This document shows, piece by piece, positions 55,939 to 64,000 of a DNA stretch of 64,000 nucleotides. A program made the translations under genes and the position numbers. The stretch spans positions 682,001 to 746,000 of the forward strand of contig NZ_BSTD01000002.1 in the NCBI RefSeq assembly GCF_030269325.1. The letters run 5' to 3'. Every line of letters begins with the position of its first letter. Within the stretch, counting starts at the first letter, position 1. Below the pieces are notes generated by a model. That model was not told the origin of the DNA and did not search any database. It saw nothing but the letters and a program-made list of their open reading frames with translations. Source of the stretch: Amycolatopsis sp. NBRC 101858. GTDB lineage: Bacteria; Actinomycetota; Actinomycetes; Mycobacteriales; Pseudonocardiaceae.

Positions 55939-58503
55939 CTAGGCCCGGACGAGTTTCCGGAACCGCTCGTGCCGTTCGTCGGCGGACGAGCCGTCCGCGA
56001 TGTCGTCGTCGAACCACGAGGACAGCGCCGTCCACAGCTCCGCGCGGGCCGCGAAATCGTCCTCCGCCACCAGGGCGTGCTCGAGCTCGGCGATGTCGAC
56101 GGCCAGCCGGTCGAGGCGCTGGTCGCACTGGCGGACGTACTCGCGCACCACGATGTTCACGTCCAGGCCCGTCTTCACGCGCCGGCCGGCGGCGCCGCGC
56201 AGCTGAGCGTGCAGCCGTTCCTCCTGGTACAGCGGGAATCCCGAAATCGACCCCGGGTAGCCCGAGTCGGCCGCCCACGCGCGGAACGCGCAGATCGCCT
56301 GGTACCGCGTGTACCAGTCCTGCTTGCCGGTCGCGAGCTCGGTCAGCTTGCGCCAGGCGTCGCGGTCGGCCGCGCGCCAGCGGTCGAGCGTCCGGCCGTC
56401 CGGGGCCGGGTCGAGGGCCCGGACGCGCCAGAAGTGCGCGCGGCAGGCGGCGATCTCCCCGACGAGCTGCCGGACGTAGCTGACCTGCTCCCACACGTGC
56501 GCGCGCTGCGGCCGCAGCGGCGCGGCGCGGTCCGGGGAGAACGTGACCATCTCGAAGACCCGGAACAGCTCGTGCCCGCGCAGCGCGACCAGGTCGGGGT
56601 CCTCCCCCATCACCCACGACCGGCGCTCGGACAGCCGGCCGCTGTGGCTGATCGTCGCGGCGTGGTAGAGCTCGCGGACCGCGCGGCGGGCCACTTCGTC
56701 GCGCGCTTCCCCCTCGAGACGCGGGTTGCGGGCGTGGTCGCGGAGGTCGCGTTCGCCGCGCGGGCCGACTTCGAGCATCGCGACGGCGTACACGCTCGCC
56801 GCGTTGTAGCACTCCTCCCACGACTTCCGGGAGCCCGCGGCTTCGACGGTCTCGTCGATCGCCCGCGGGTCCGGCGGCCAGTGCCGGTCGGGGCAGACGT
56901 CGGCGAGCCGGACGCGGCTGCCCGGGTACGCGACCGTGGGCGCGGGGACCGCGCCGGTCACCGGCTCGACGTCCGCCATCGCGCGCCGCACCACCGCCCA
57001 GACCAGGGACAGGTCGAGCGCGCGGTTCGTCAGCTGCTGCCAGGTGCCGCGCCAGCGCCGGCTGAACCGGCGGTAGTCCGCGACCAGCCGTTCGATCTCG
57101 TACTGCGACAACGCACAGAAGTACGAGCGCATCTCGGCCGCCCGCTGGTTGTACTCGGCCAGCTGCGCCGGCGTCGCGTCGTGGACGACGAGCTCGTCGA
57201 CCGGGACCTTCAGCACGCGGCGGTGCAGTTCGCGCCGTTCTTCCGGCGGGATCGGGTGCGACCGCACCCGCACGTCGAGGTCGACGTAGCGGCGGAACCG
57301 CAGCTCCAGCGCCACTCTCAGCTCGGCGCGGCGCAACGCCCGCGCGTCGCCGGGCGCACCCGCCGTCGTGCGCCGCACCCACCACGAGCCGGCCACGGAA
57401 TCGCCGTGGCCGAGGACGAGCGCGTGCCGGTAGCGGGCGATCAGCAGCGCCACGGCGCGCCCGCGGCCGGCGTGGCGCGGCTGCCGCGCGAAGTCGGGGC
57501 CGATCCACCACCGCGCGAGCTTCGGGTGGCCCCGGCTGCACACGGTGATCACGTCGTCGTAGGTGGCGAGCGCGTCGAGGTGCAGGTCGAGCTGCTCCTG
57601 CAGGGCGGCGATCTCCAGTCTGATGTAGACGTTCGACGGATCGAGGCTCACCGCGCGGTAGTACTCGGCGAGGGCTTCGTCGTAGCGGCGGTAGGTGATG
57701 AAGTGGTTGGCGCGCTGGTAGGCGTCGAACAGCTCGTACGGGATCTTCGCGCCCCGCCAGGCGGCCCAGTGGATGTTCGTGCGGACGTAGGCGCTGCGCG
57801 GGATGACCAGCGCGGCGACCGCGTTCGCCGCGCGGTGCAGCACGCGCGGCCAGTTCTCGTCCTCGATCACCAGCGGGCTGGCGGCGAACCGCGGGACGCG
57901 GACCAGCTCGAGGATGAGCTGGTAGCGGCCGGTGGTGTTGCCGGGCCGGACGGTGCCGGTCACGGTGAACGCGGCGGGCGGCTGGGCGAGCCGGACCAGC
58001 TTGGTGGCGGCTTTCCACCAGCCGTCCGTGGAGTCGCCGGCGTGCTCGACGATCTGGATGAAGTCGTAGGAGCTCCCCGCGCCCGGTACCGGTGTCGGCG
58101 TGTAGAGCCGGGACTCGTTGAGAATGCGCTTGAACGCGGCGGTCAGCTCGACGGCGGAGTCGATCTCGCGGTCGTGGCTGCCGTCGGGGCGCTCGTCGGC
58201 GAAGAGCCGGATGTCGATCTGGTTGGCGCGGAAGGCGGCGGCCTCGAGGCGGGCGCGGCCGACGAAGTACAGCGTCAGCACCGCGGAGATGACCACGACC
58301 GACGTCTGCAGCACGGTCCAGGTGATGACGCTCGCGACCTTCGGGTCGCGGACGAACGTCCAGCTTTGGAAGAACGGCAGGTACGGCACGACGGCGAAGC
58401 CGGCCGCGACGAGCCCGGCCGTCACCGCCGCGAGCCACCACCTGATCCGGTGAGCCGCCGGAAGTTCAGCCTGATCGAAGCCGCCGTGACGTCGCGCGGG
58501 CAC
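55939..58503 (-). CDS. Large two-helix membrane protein with TPR-like region, unknown
   Basis: The 854-residue protein has two N-terminal membrane helices (about 24-45 and 56-84) and a long cytoplasmic part. It has a beta-rich section (about 95-240), a TPR-like pair around 270-320 (YRRYDEALAEYYRAVSLDPSNVYIRLEIAALQEQ), then a long helical region rich in Trp/Arg, with a second TPR-like stretch (CYNAASVYAVAMLEVG) near 555. No catalytic motif is seen. The GTG start at 58503 is not supported by a strong ribosome site. The downstream 132-residue protein is its likely partner. The scale and architecture suggest a signalling or scaffold protein. Confidence 0.7.
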   Translation of the reverse strand: MPARRHGGFDQAELPAAHRIRWWLAAVTAGLVAAGFAVVPYLPFFQSWTFVRDPKVASVITWTVLQTSVVVISAVLTLYFVGRARLEAAAFRANQIDIRLFADERPDGSHDREIDSAVELTAAFKRILNESRLYTPTPVPGAGSSYDFIQIVEHAGDSTDGWWKAATKLVRLAQPPAAFTVTGTVRPGNTTGRYQLILELVRVPRFAASPLVIEDENWPRVLHRAANAVAALVIPRSAYVRTNIHWAAWRGAKIPYELFDAYQRANHFITYRRYDEALAEYYRAVSLDPSNVYIRLEIAALQEQLDLHLDALATYDDVITVCSRGHPKLARWWIGPDFARQPRHAGRGRAVALLIARYRHALVLGHGDSVAGSWWVRRTTAGAPGDARALRRAELRVALELRFRRYVDLDVRVRSHPIPPEERRELHRRVLKVPVDELVVHDATPAQLAEYNQRAAEMRSYFCALSQYEIERLVADYRRFSRRWRGTWQQLTNRALDLSLVWAVVRRAMADVEPVTGAVPAPTVAYPGSRVRLADVCPDRHWPPDPRAIDETVEAAGSRKSWEECYNAASVYAVAMLEVGPRGERDLRDHARNPRLEGEARDEVARRAVRELYHAATISHSGRLSERRSWVMGEDPDLVALRGHELFRVFEMVTFSPDRAAPLRPQRAHVWEQVSYVRQLVGEIAACRAHFWRVRALDPAPDGRTLDRWRAADRDAWRKLTELATGKQDWYTRYQAICAFRAWAADSGYPGSISGFPLYQEERLHAQLRGAAGRRVKTGLDVNIVVREYVRQCDQRLDRLAVDIAELEHALVAEDDFAARAELWTALSSWFDDDIADGSSADERHERFRKLVRA

Positions 58504-58555
58504 CGTCGATCACCCCCTCGTGTCGCCAGGTTACTCGCGGAGGGGGTGTGCTTCG

Positions 58556-58864
58556 TTACGGGCCGTGATCCGCGATCTCGGCGATCACCTGGGCGTGGCA
58601 CAGCTCGGGGACACACCAGCAGCCGAGCCGCTTCCCGCGCAGCTCAGGCAGGAGGGCGAGCAGGTCCGGCCGCGACAGCAGGTGCTCGCGGTACTTCGTC
58701 ACGACGTCCTCGCGGGTCCCGTCCGGCCCGGGCCGGAACGGGCTGGCGAGCTTCGACCCCGCGAGGTGCCAGCCGCCCCGGTGCATCGCCCGCCCGACGT
58801 AGACGACGTCGGCGTAGTCCGGGTCGTCGCGGTGGCCCTTGAGGTTGACGACGGTGGTGGGCAT
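58556..58864 (-). CDS. DUF4326-domain protein
   Basis: The 102-residue protein is the whole DUF4326 domain: TTVVNLKGHRDDPDYADVVYVGRAMHRGGWHLAGSKLASPF, REDVVTKYREHLLSRPDLLALLPELRGKRLGCWCVPELCHAQVIAEIA. The Cys-x-Cys...Cys-His cluster (CWCVPELCH) near the C terminus suggests a metal site. The family occurs in phages and bacteria and is thought to be linked to nucleic acid or nucleotide metabolism, without proof. ATG 58864. Confidence 0.82.
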   Translation of the reverse strand: MPTTVVNLKGHRDDPDYADVVYVGRAMHRGGWHLAGSKLASPFRPGPDGTREDVVTKYREHLLSRPDLLALLPELRGKRLGCWCVPELCHAQVIAEIADHGP

Positions 58865-59081
58865 GCCCGCCAGCCTGGCGGTCCCGGCGTGGCGCCGCCA
58901 GTGGGCCACACCCCGGCCGCGTCGGTGGTCGACCCGGTGCGGATGCACTATGCTGGAGATTCACGGTTGAGCCGTCAGCCGCTGCCGGACGTTCGCGCCC
59001 GGGCGGCAGGCCGCCACCGGTCACCTCCCCTCCGCCCTCGTCCGGCCCGCCACCGCTGCCCGACGAAAGGGTGTGCCCGCG

Positions 59082-59474
59082 ATGGTTCCCGAACCTCGCT
59101 CGGCCGACCACGAAGTCGTGACCGCCGGCCGGATCGACGTCGGCGGTCACCTGTCCCTGCGCGTCTCGCGCCCCACGCCGCGCACCGTGCTCGTCCGCGT
59201 GGCCGGCGAGGTCGACCTGAGCACCGCGCGCAGACTCGACGAAGTCCTCCGCTCGAGCATCCGCGGCCCGGTCGGCGAGGTCGTCATCGACCTCGACGGC
59301 GTCACGTTCTTCTCCGTCGCCGGGCTGAACTCGCTGCTGCGCGCCCAGCTCCTCGCCGACGCCGCCGGGGCACGCCTGACGGTGGACCCCGGCGGGTCGC
59401 GCGCCGTGCGGCGGCTGTTCACGTTGCTGCCGATGGACTTCTACGGGGTGATCAGCCCCCGGCCGGTCGGCTGA
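59082..59474 (+). CDS. STAS-domain protein, stand-alone
   Basis: The 130-residue protein has one STAS domain (VLVRVAGEVDLSTARRLDEVLRSSI, VVIDLDGVTFFSVAGLNSLLRAQLLADAAGARLTVD). The phospho-site region FFSVAGL keeps a Ser. There is no kinase or phosphatase gene next to it, so it may join the partner-switching network of the 35-39 kb operon. ATG 59082 is used, with GTG codons at 59071-59073 as alternatives because GAAAGG lies between. Confidence 0.82.
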   Translation: MVPEPRSADHEVVTAGRIDVGGHLSLRVSRPTPRTVLVRVAGEVDLSTARRLDEVLRSSIRGPVGEVVIDLDGVTFFSVAGLNSLLRAQLLADAAGARLTVDPGGSRAVRRLFTLLPMDFYGVISPRPVG

Positions 59475-59500
59475 CCCGGACGGCGGCGAGCCGGGACACG

Positions 59501-59953
59501 TCACCAAGCCGATGAGCTCGCCCGCAGCAGTCCTTCCGGCCCGGACACCGGCAGCCGGTCCACGAGGTCTTCGTGCCGGCCGGGCTCGCGGAACACCGGT
59601 GGGCGAGCCGAGCCGGTGGCCGGCAGCAGCTCGACGAACCGCGCGACCGCGGCCGGAGCCGGCACGACCTCGGTCCCGCCGAGGTAGGCGAGGACCTCGG
59701 GCCCGTCGCCGTCCGCGGTCTCGGCCACCGCCGACCAGCCGTGCACCTCGTCCCAGATCAGCGCCAGGTCGTGGCCGGGAAATCCGGCGAGCTCGCGGTC
59801 GAGGGCGAGGTAGCCGGACGTGGGCACGTCGAGGTCGAGCGAACACGATTCGAACCCGACGCCGAGGGCGCCCGCGACCCGGCCGAGGTAGGCCCGCAAG
59901 CCGCGGGTGAAGTGGTATTCGATGTCCCGGCCGAAGCCGCTGAGGGTGTTCAT
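59501..59953 (-). CDS. DUF6292-type protein
   Basis: The 150-residue protein shows RGLRAYLGRVAGALGVGFESCSLDLDVPTSGYLALD, FPGHDLALIWDEVHGWSAVAETADGDGPEVLAYLGGTEVVPAPAAVARFVEL. This is the pattern of DUF6292, which is frequent in Pseudonocardiaceae and unexplained. ATG 59953 has GGGAGG six bases upstream. It stands alone before the rraA-like gene. Confidence 0.78.
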   Translation of the reverse strand: MNTLSGFGRDIEYHFTRGLRAYLGRVAGALGVGFESCSLDLDVPTSGYLALDRELAGFPGHDLALIWDEVHGWSAVAETADGDGPEVLAYLGGTEVVPAPAAVARFVELLPATGSARPPVFREPGRHEDLVDRLPVSGPEGLLRASSSAW

Positions 59954-60012
59954 GTCTTGCCTCCCACGCCGCCGGCCGGGTACCCCACTCGGCGGAACAT
60001 CACACTTTCGAG

Positions 60013-60711
60013 CTACTCCTCGATCGCGCCGCCGACGGCCCGCAGGTGCGCGCGGAACGTCCGGCCCGGGTCCGCTTCGCGCGCGGCGAGGAACTCGGCG
60101 AAGCGGACCTGCTCGCGCAGCGGTTCGCCGTTCCGGATCCGCTCGGCCTGGCGGCGTTCGGTGTCGCGGATGCCTTCGGCGAGGGTGAACAGCTCGTCCG
60201 CGCGGTCCAGCGGGAGGAAGACGACGCCGTCGTCGTCGCCGGCGACGAGGTCCGACGGGCCGATCCGCCACGTGCCGACGATCGCTTCGGCGAGCCCGCC
60301 GTCGATGCGGGGGCCGAGGCCGAGCGGGCCGGTGGGGATCGAGCCGAGGCTGAACACCGGCAGCCCGATCGCGCGGATGTCGGCGGTGTCGCGGTGCAGG
60401 CCCCAGATCACGACCCCGGCGAGCCCGGCCGCGCGCGCTTCGAGGACGACGAGGTCGCCGACGCAGCTTTCGTCGAGCCGGCCACCGTTGTCGACGACCA
60501 GCACCCCGCCGGGGGTGGCGTGCTCGAAGGCCTCGAGGAAGACGTCGACGCTGCCGACGTGCCGGGCCGGGACCGCGGGCCCGAGCAGGCGAGTGCCGGG
60601 CACCACGGCGCGCGTCGGCGCCGGAGCGCAGCGCACCGGCAGGCCGGCGCGGATGCACGCGTCGGCGAGGTGGGCGGTCGTGAGGGTTTCGAAGCGGGTT
60701 CCGAGATCCAT
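60013..60711 (-). CDS. RraA-like / HMG aldolase-family protein
   Basis: The 232-residue protein has LTTAHLADACIRAGLPVR, a GGVLVVDNGGRLDESCVGDLVVLEARAAGLAGVVIWGLHRDTADIRAIGLPVFSLGSIPTGP run and the conserved Arg/Asp region, as in RraA and 4-hydroxy-4-methyl-2-oxoglutarate/4-carboxy-4-hydroxy-2-oxoadipate aldolases. Both roles share one fold; the intact G-x-x-R-D region makes aldolase activity possible. ATG 60711 is nine bases after the cutA stop, so it is in an operon with it. Confidence 0.82.
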   Translation of the reverse strand: MDLGTRFETLTTAHLADACIRAGLPVRCAPAPTRAVVPGTRLLGPAVPARHVGSVDVFLEAFEHATPGGVLVVDNGGRLDESCVGDLVVLEARAAGLAGVVIWGLHRDTADIRAIGLPVFSLGSIPTGPLGLGPRIDGGLAEAIVGTWRIGPSDLVAGDDDGVVFLPLDRADELFTLAEGIRDTERRQAERIRNGEPLREQVRFAEFLAAREADPGRTFRAHLRAVGGAIEE

Positions 60712-60720
60712 GCTTCGAAG

Positions 60721-61050
60721 CTAACCACCGTTCTCGACTTCGGTGGTCACCCAGGCCAGGTAGTCGGCACTGCCGCCTTCGATCGGCGTCGCGATCACCT
60801 CGGGCAGGTCGTAGCCGTGCAGGTGCTTGATGCGCTCGGTCAGCGCGGCCACCCGGGCGGCGGTCGTCTTGATCTCGACGCGCCATTCCTGGTCGGTGCG
60901 CACCTCGCCGTCCCAGCGGTAGACGCTGGTCACGGGCCCGACGATCTGCGCGCAGGCCCCCAGCCGCGCTTCGATCGCCTTCGCGGCCAGGTCCCGGGCC
61001 GCGGTCTCGGAATCGGTCGTGGACGTCACGATCACGTGCTCTGCCGCCAT
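60721..61050 (-). CDS. cutA: CutA1-like divalent-ion tolerance protein
   Basis: The 109-residue protein fits CutA: HVIVTSTTDSETAARDLAAKAIEARLGACAQIVGPVTSVYRWDGEVRTDQEWRVEIKTT, then LHGYDLPEVIATPIEGGSADYLAWV. The ACAQI Cys and the ELPEVIA-like motif are the family signatures. CutA forms trimers and was linked to copper tolerance, though its molecular role is unsettled. ATG 61050. Confidence 0.93.
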   Translation of the reverse strand: MAAEHVIVTSTTDSETAARDLAAKAIEARLGACAQIVGPVTSVYRWDGEVRTDQEWRVEIKTTAARVAALTERIKHLHGYDLPEVIATPIEGGSADYLAWVTTEVENGG

Positions 61051-61118
61051 GTCCGCGAGGCTACCGGCGGGAGCGGCGACGACGATCCGGGCTGCGGCGA
61101 GCACGCCGGATCGACCGG

Positions 61119-61149
61119 GCCGGCTCCCACCCCCTCGGTGGGAGCCGGC
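61119..61149. terminator. Terminator hairpin between cutA and the Hsp70-like gene
   Basis: GCCGGCTCCCACC (61119-61131) pairs perfectly with GGTGGGAGCCGGC (61137-61149) around a 5-base loop. It lies between the stop of the leftward Hsp70-like gene and the cutA start, about 108 bases from the former. Confidence 0.7.
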
Positions 61150-61256
61150 GCAGGATCCGGTGACCGGGCCGGCCCCCGAACCGCACGCGCCGACCCGGCC
61201 CCCGCACTCCGGCGGCCGGAACCCCTCGGGCCGCCGGGAACTGCTCCCCCGTCACC

Positions 61257-62834
61257 TCACGTCGTGGACTTCGTGGTCGTGGTCGTCGGCGTGGTGGTCG
61301 TCGTCGGGGTGGTCGTGCGCGACGACGTCGTCGTCCGCGGCGGGGTCTTGCGCCGGGTCGTCGCCGGGTTCGTGTGGGGCGCCGCCTGCGTCGCGTGCGT
61401 TGTCTCCGGGGCCTCCGGGGACGGCAAGGTCACCAGCGTCGGCGTCTCGCTCTCCGAACTCGTCGCCGGTGGGGTGCCGCCCGAGGGGCTGCCGCCCGAA
61501 CTCGCCACCGCCACCGCCACCCCGCCGATCGCCACCACGGCCACCGCGCACAGCCCCACCACGACCCCGCGGCGCGACGCCCGGCGGCCCGGGCTCGCCT
61601 CGGTCTTGGCGCGGCCCAGCGACGGCGGCGGCGCGCCCGCGCCGAACCCGGGCGTCGCCAGCGTCTTCGTCTCCTCGCGCGGCGCCGGCACCCGCGGGAC
61701 CGGCGGCTGCGGGACCGGAGGCGGCGGCACCGGCCGGAGCGACGGCTGCGAACGCGTCGCCTGGACCAGCCCCGACCGGCCCGACGCCAGCGCCGCCGCA
61801 CCCAGCGCGACCCCGTACTTCGGGTGGATGTCGACCGCCGTGGGGCGGCCCAGCTCCGCCGACACCAGCTGGGACACCAGCGGGATCCGGGACGAGCCGC
61901 CGACCAGCAGCACCGCACCCAGGTCCGCCGGGCGGAGGTTCGCCGAACGCAACGCCCGGTGCAGCGAGCCGATCGTCGCCGTGATCGACGGGCGGATCAT
62001 CTCCTCGAACTCGCCGCGGGTCAGCCGCACCTCCGTCTGCACCGACGGCAGCAGCACCGGGACCGCCGTCTCCGTGTCGGCCGACAGCGCCTCCTTCGCC
62101 AGCACGCACTCCTGGCGCAGCCGCACGACCGCCGCCACCGCGCCCGCGTCGTCCGGGTCGATCTGCGACAGCTTCCCGTCCAGCGCCCGGTCGACGTGCC
62201 CGAACACGGCTTCGTCGAAGTCGACGCCGCCGAGGCCCTCGATGCCCTCCGGCGTGCCGAGGATCTCGAAGCCGCTGCCACGCTTGCGCAGCACCGTCGC
62301 GTCGAACGTGCCGCCGCCGAGGTCGTACACCGCGACGACGGCGCCGTCGTCCAACCGCTCTTGAGCCGCGTAGTGCGCCGCCGCCGCTTCGGGCTCGGTG
62401 ATCAAGCCGACGTGGTCGATCCCGGTCAGCCGCGGCACCTGCTCGAACAGCTCCCGCTTGTACGGCCCCCAGTTCGCCGGGTGCGTCAGCGTGATCCGGT
62501 CCGGCCGGCCGCCCTGCTGCCCGGCGACCGTCCGCACCACGTACCCCAGCAGGTGCGCCATCAGCGACGCCACCGAGTGCGGTGCCCCGCCGAGCAGCAC
62601 CGGCGTCGGATCGCCCAGGCGCCGCTTGAACTCCCGCGCCACGCGATCCGGCTCGACCGCCGCCCGCCGGCTCGCCGCGTCCCCGACCAGCACGCCGCCG
62701 TCGGCCCGCAGCAGCACCACCGACGGGATGGCCGCCGTGCGGTCGCCGAGCGACACCATCTCGACGTGGCCGGCGCTGTCGACGGCGGCAGCCGTGAAGG
62801 TCGTGCCGAGGTCGATGCCCAGTCCGTAGCCCAT
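61257..62834 (-). CDS. Membrane-tethered Hsp70-like protein with Thr-rich extracellular tail
   Basis: The 525-residue protein has the Hsp70 ATPase domain (about 1-365): phosphate-1 GIDLGTTFTAA, phosphate-2 VYDLGGGTFDAT and adenosine motif LVGGSSRIPLV. The peptide-binding domain of DnaK is missing. A Pro-rich linker, one membrane helix near 410-430 (VVVGLCAVAVVAIGGVAVAVA) and an outer tail of about 95 residues rich in Thr/Pro/Ser follow. It resembles other actinobacterial Hsp70-TM proteins of unknown role, which may link cytoplasmic ATPase state to the wall. ATG 62834 is one base after the stop of the acidic protein upstream. Confidence 0.85.
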   Translation of the reverse strand: MGYGLGIDLGTTFTAAAVDSAGHVEMVSLGDRTAAIPSVVLLRADGGVLVGDAASRRAAVEPDRVAREFKRRLGDPTPVLLGGAPHSVASLMAHLLGYVVRTVAGQQGGRPDRITLTHPANWGPYKRELFEQVPRLTGIDHVGLITEPEAAAAHYAAQERLDDGAVVAVYDLGGGTFDATVLRKRGSGFEILGTPEGIEGLGGVDFDEAVFGHVDRALDGKLSQIDPDDAGAVAAVVRLRQECVLAKEALSADTETAVPVLLPSVQTEVRLTRGEFEEMIRPSITATIGSLHRALRSANLRPADLGAVLLVGGSSRIPLVSQLVSAELGRPTAVDIHPKYGVALGAAALASGRSGLVQATRSQPSLRPVPPPPVPQPPVPRVPAPREETKTLATPGFGAGAPPPSLGRAKTEASPGRRASRRGVVVGLCAVAVVAIGGVAVAVASSGGSPSGGTPPATSSESETPTLVTLPSPEAPETTHATQAAPHTNPATTRRKTPPRTTTSSRTTTPTTTTTPTTTTTKSTT

Positions 62835-62835
62835 G

Positions 62836-64000
62836 TCAGCCTCCGCCGGCGGTGTGCGCGTGATCGAAAGTCGGGTGCTCGTCCGGAACCCGCTCCGGTT
62901 CCTCGACGTGCGTTCGGTGCTCTTCGTGCTCTTGGTGCTCTTCGTGCGGCGGCGGACCGGGTGGTTCCGGCGGCGGCTCGTCGTGGGACTCCGGCGGCGG
63001 TTCGTCCGGCACGCCGGCCGGCTCGTGGTGCCGCGGCGGCTCGAACGGGTGCTCCTGCTCCGCCGCCGGGTGCGCCCGGGTGCCCGTGACCTCGCCGGCG
63101 TCGTGGTGCGCCGGCTCGGGTTCGGTCGCGAAACTGTGCTTCACCACCGGGTGCTCGGCGAGCGAGTTCGACGCCGCGAGCGTCGTCTCGACCGCGATCG
63201 GCGGCGGCACCGGCGCGTCCACTGTGGACGGCTGACGGCTGAACGTCACGACCGGCGGCGACGGCGTGCCGGGCAGGGACGGCGACGGCGCGGTGACCTG
63301 CGCGGTGACCGTCGCGCCGCGGCCCTTGTCGGCGATCACCTCGGTCTGGTGGATGGTCGGCCCGGCCGGCTCGCCGAAGGGATCGTCGGCGCTGGCCTGC
63401 TGGTCCACGGTGACGCCGACGTCGATGCCCGGCGGCCCGGTTTCGGCTTCGTCGAGGACGACCGTCTCCTCCTGGAACACCTCGATGTCGCCGTGCCCCG
63501 GCGCGTCCGGGGTGAGCTCGTAGGTCAGCGAACCCTCGTGCTCCACGGTGATCGTGCCGTCCGGGTTCTCGTGGATGACGATGTCGGCGTCCTGGACGAT
63601 GTCGATGTCCGTGTCGCCCGGCGTCCCGTCCCCGGGCACGACGAGGTGCTGGTGGTCGGTGTACACCTCGTCGCGGCCGTTGTTGTGCACCACGAACCGC
63701 TCGGTCGCGTCGATGACGAAGTTGCCGAACTCGTCTTCGTGGACTTCGATCTGCTCGAACTCCTCGACGGTGGGAAGTTCCTTCAGCGGCAGGCCGTCGG
63801 TGGTCTCCGGGTGCCAGACCGTGCCGGTCTGCGCTTCCACGTGGCCGTCTTCGCCCCGGGTGACGGTGCTGGTCTCGACCTGCGGCACGTACTCGTGGGC
63901 GGGGGCGTCGTGCGGGGTCTGCGCGGCGGCCGCTTCCGGCTGCGGCGGCGGCGCCGACGAACCGGCTGCCCCGGGCGTGAGCGCGTTGCCCGCCACCTCC
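62836..64000 (-). CDS. Acidic, beta-repeat and Pro/His/Glu-rich protein, 5' end beyond the window
   Basis: At least 386 residues are encoded, and the frame is open to base 64000. A GTG at 63996 could be a start but only four bases of upstream sequence are visible. The middle (about 60-200) is made of acidic short beta-like units (DEFGNFVIDATERFVV, DTDIDIVQDADIVI, NPDGTITVEHEGSLTYEL, GDIEVFQEETVVLDE), as in Asp/Glu-rich secreted or wall proteins. The C-terminal third is Pro, Glu and His-rich. No membrane helix is visible. It is coupled to the Hsp70-like gene (stop and ATG one base apart), so it is its likely partner or substrate. Confidence 0.7.
   Translation of the reverse strand, partial: EVAGNALTPGAAGSSAPPPQPEAAAAQTPHDAPAHEYVPQVETSTVTRGEDGHVEAQTGTVWHPETTDGLPLKELPTVEEFEQIEVHEDEFGNFVIDATERFVVHNNGRDEVYTDHQHLVVPGDGTPGDTDIDIVQDADIVIHENPDGTITVEHEGSLTYELTPDAPGHGDIEVFQEETVVLDEAETGPPGIDVGVTVDQQASADDPFGEPAGPTIHQTEVIADKGRGATVTAQVTAPSPSLPGTPSPPVVTFSRQPSTVDAPVPPPIAVETTLAASNSLAEHPVVKHSFATEPEPAHHDAGEVTGTRAHPAAEQEHPFEPPRHHEPAGVPDEPPPESHDEPPPEPPGPPPHEEHQEHEEHRTHVEEPERVPDEHPTFDHAHTAGGG

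Noticed and set aside
1..64000. tRNA/rRNA genes, insertion sequences, phage or integron features
   Set aside because: No cloverleaf, transposase, integrase or inverted-repeat-bounded element was recognised on either strand.

Overview
The window is very GC-rich and almost fully coding. It has frequent GTG starts, 1-8 bp gene overlaps, leaderless-looking promoters (a TAnnnT -10 box six bases before the start codon), Tat-type and lipoprotein signals, and a DUF6292-type protein. Together these point to a high-GC actinomycete, most likely Pseudonocardiaceae of the Amycolatopsis type. The genus is an inference from gene content and style; no rRNA or tRNA gene is visible. I see no phage, transposase, CRISPR array or biosynthetic cluster, so this looks like chromosomal accessory sequence.

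Layout. 1-5.4 kb: a two-domain glycosyltransferase cut by the left edge, a NarL-type two-component system, and a membrane protein plus a membrane-anchored double DJ-1/PfpI protein behind a 16-bp palindrome. 5.4-11 kb: a secreted GH78 alpha-L-rhamnosidase with a promoter and LacI-type operators, then small stress-type proteins (zinc-finger, CsbD, L7/L12-like) and a cysteine hydrolase. 11-14 kb: 71-bp tandem repeats and a beta-lactamase locus laid out like blaL-blaA-blaB of Streptomyces cacaoi. 14-25.7 kb: RimO, a PucR-type regulator, a TetR/flavin monooxygenase/hydrolase operon with twin operators, DoxX behind DasR-like (dre) sites, a Tat-exported M15 peptidase, a hydrolase/TetR pair, and TrmO. 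25.7-33.4 kb: a streptogrisin-type protease, an enolase-superfamily enzyme, a diguanylate cyclase, an LtaS-like sulfatase and an NmrA/PPOX pair.

35.1-39.1 kb holds the most interesting system: a tightly packed operon STAS / RsbW-like kinase / PAS-GAF-SpoIIE phosphatase / cobalamin-binding protein with the CarH-type W-x9-E-H signature / STAS. It reads as a partner-switching module with a B12, possibly light-sensing, input. 39.3-43.9 kb: MBL hydrolase/MerR and MMPL transporter/MarR divergent pairs and small secreted proteins. 43.9-47.1 kb: a DUF4360 protein and a complete spermidine operon (decarboxylase, SpeD, SpeE). 47.1-52 kb: a glutaminase-domain/lectin secreted protein, a 700-bp non-coding stretch with short repeats including ten CCCAG copies, and an amidohydrolase. 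52-59 kb: a protein of 14-residue repeats, MarR/acyl-CoA-ligase-like genes, and a large membrane TPR protein of unknown function. 59-64 kb: another STAS protein, RraA-like, CutA, and a membrane-tethered Hsp70-like protein coupled to an acidic repeat protein that runs off the right edge.

Most regulation visible here is local: divergent or adjacent one-component regulators with palindromic operators between them.
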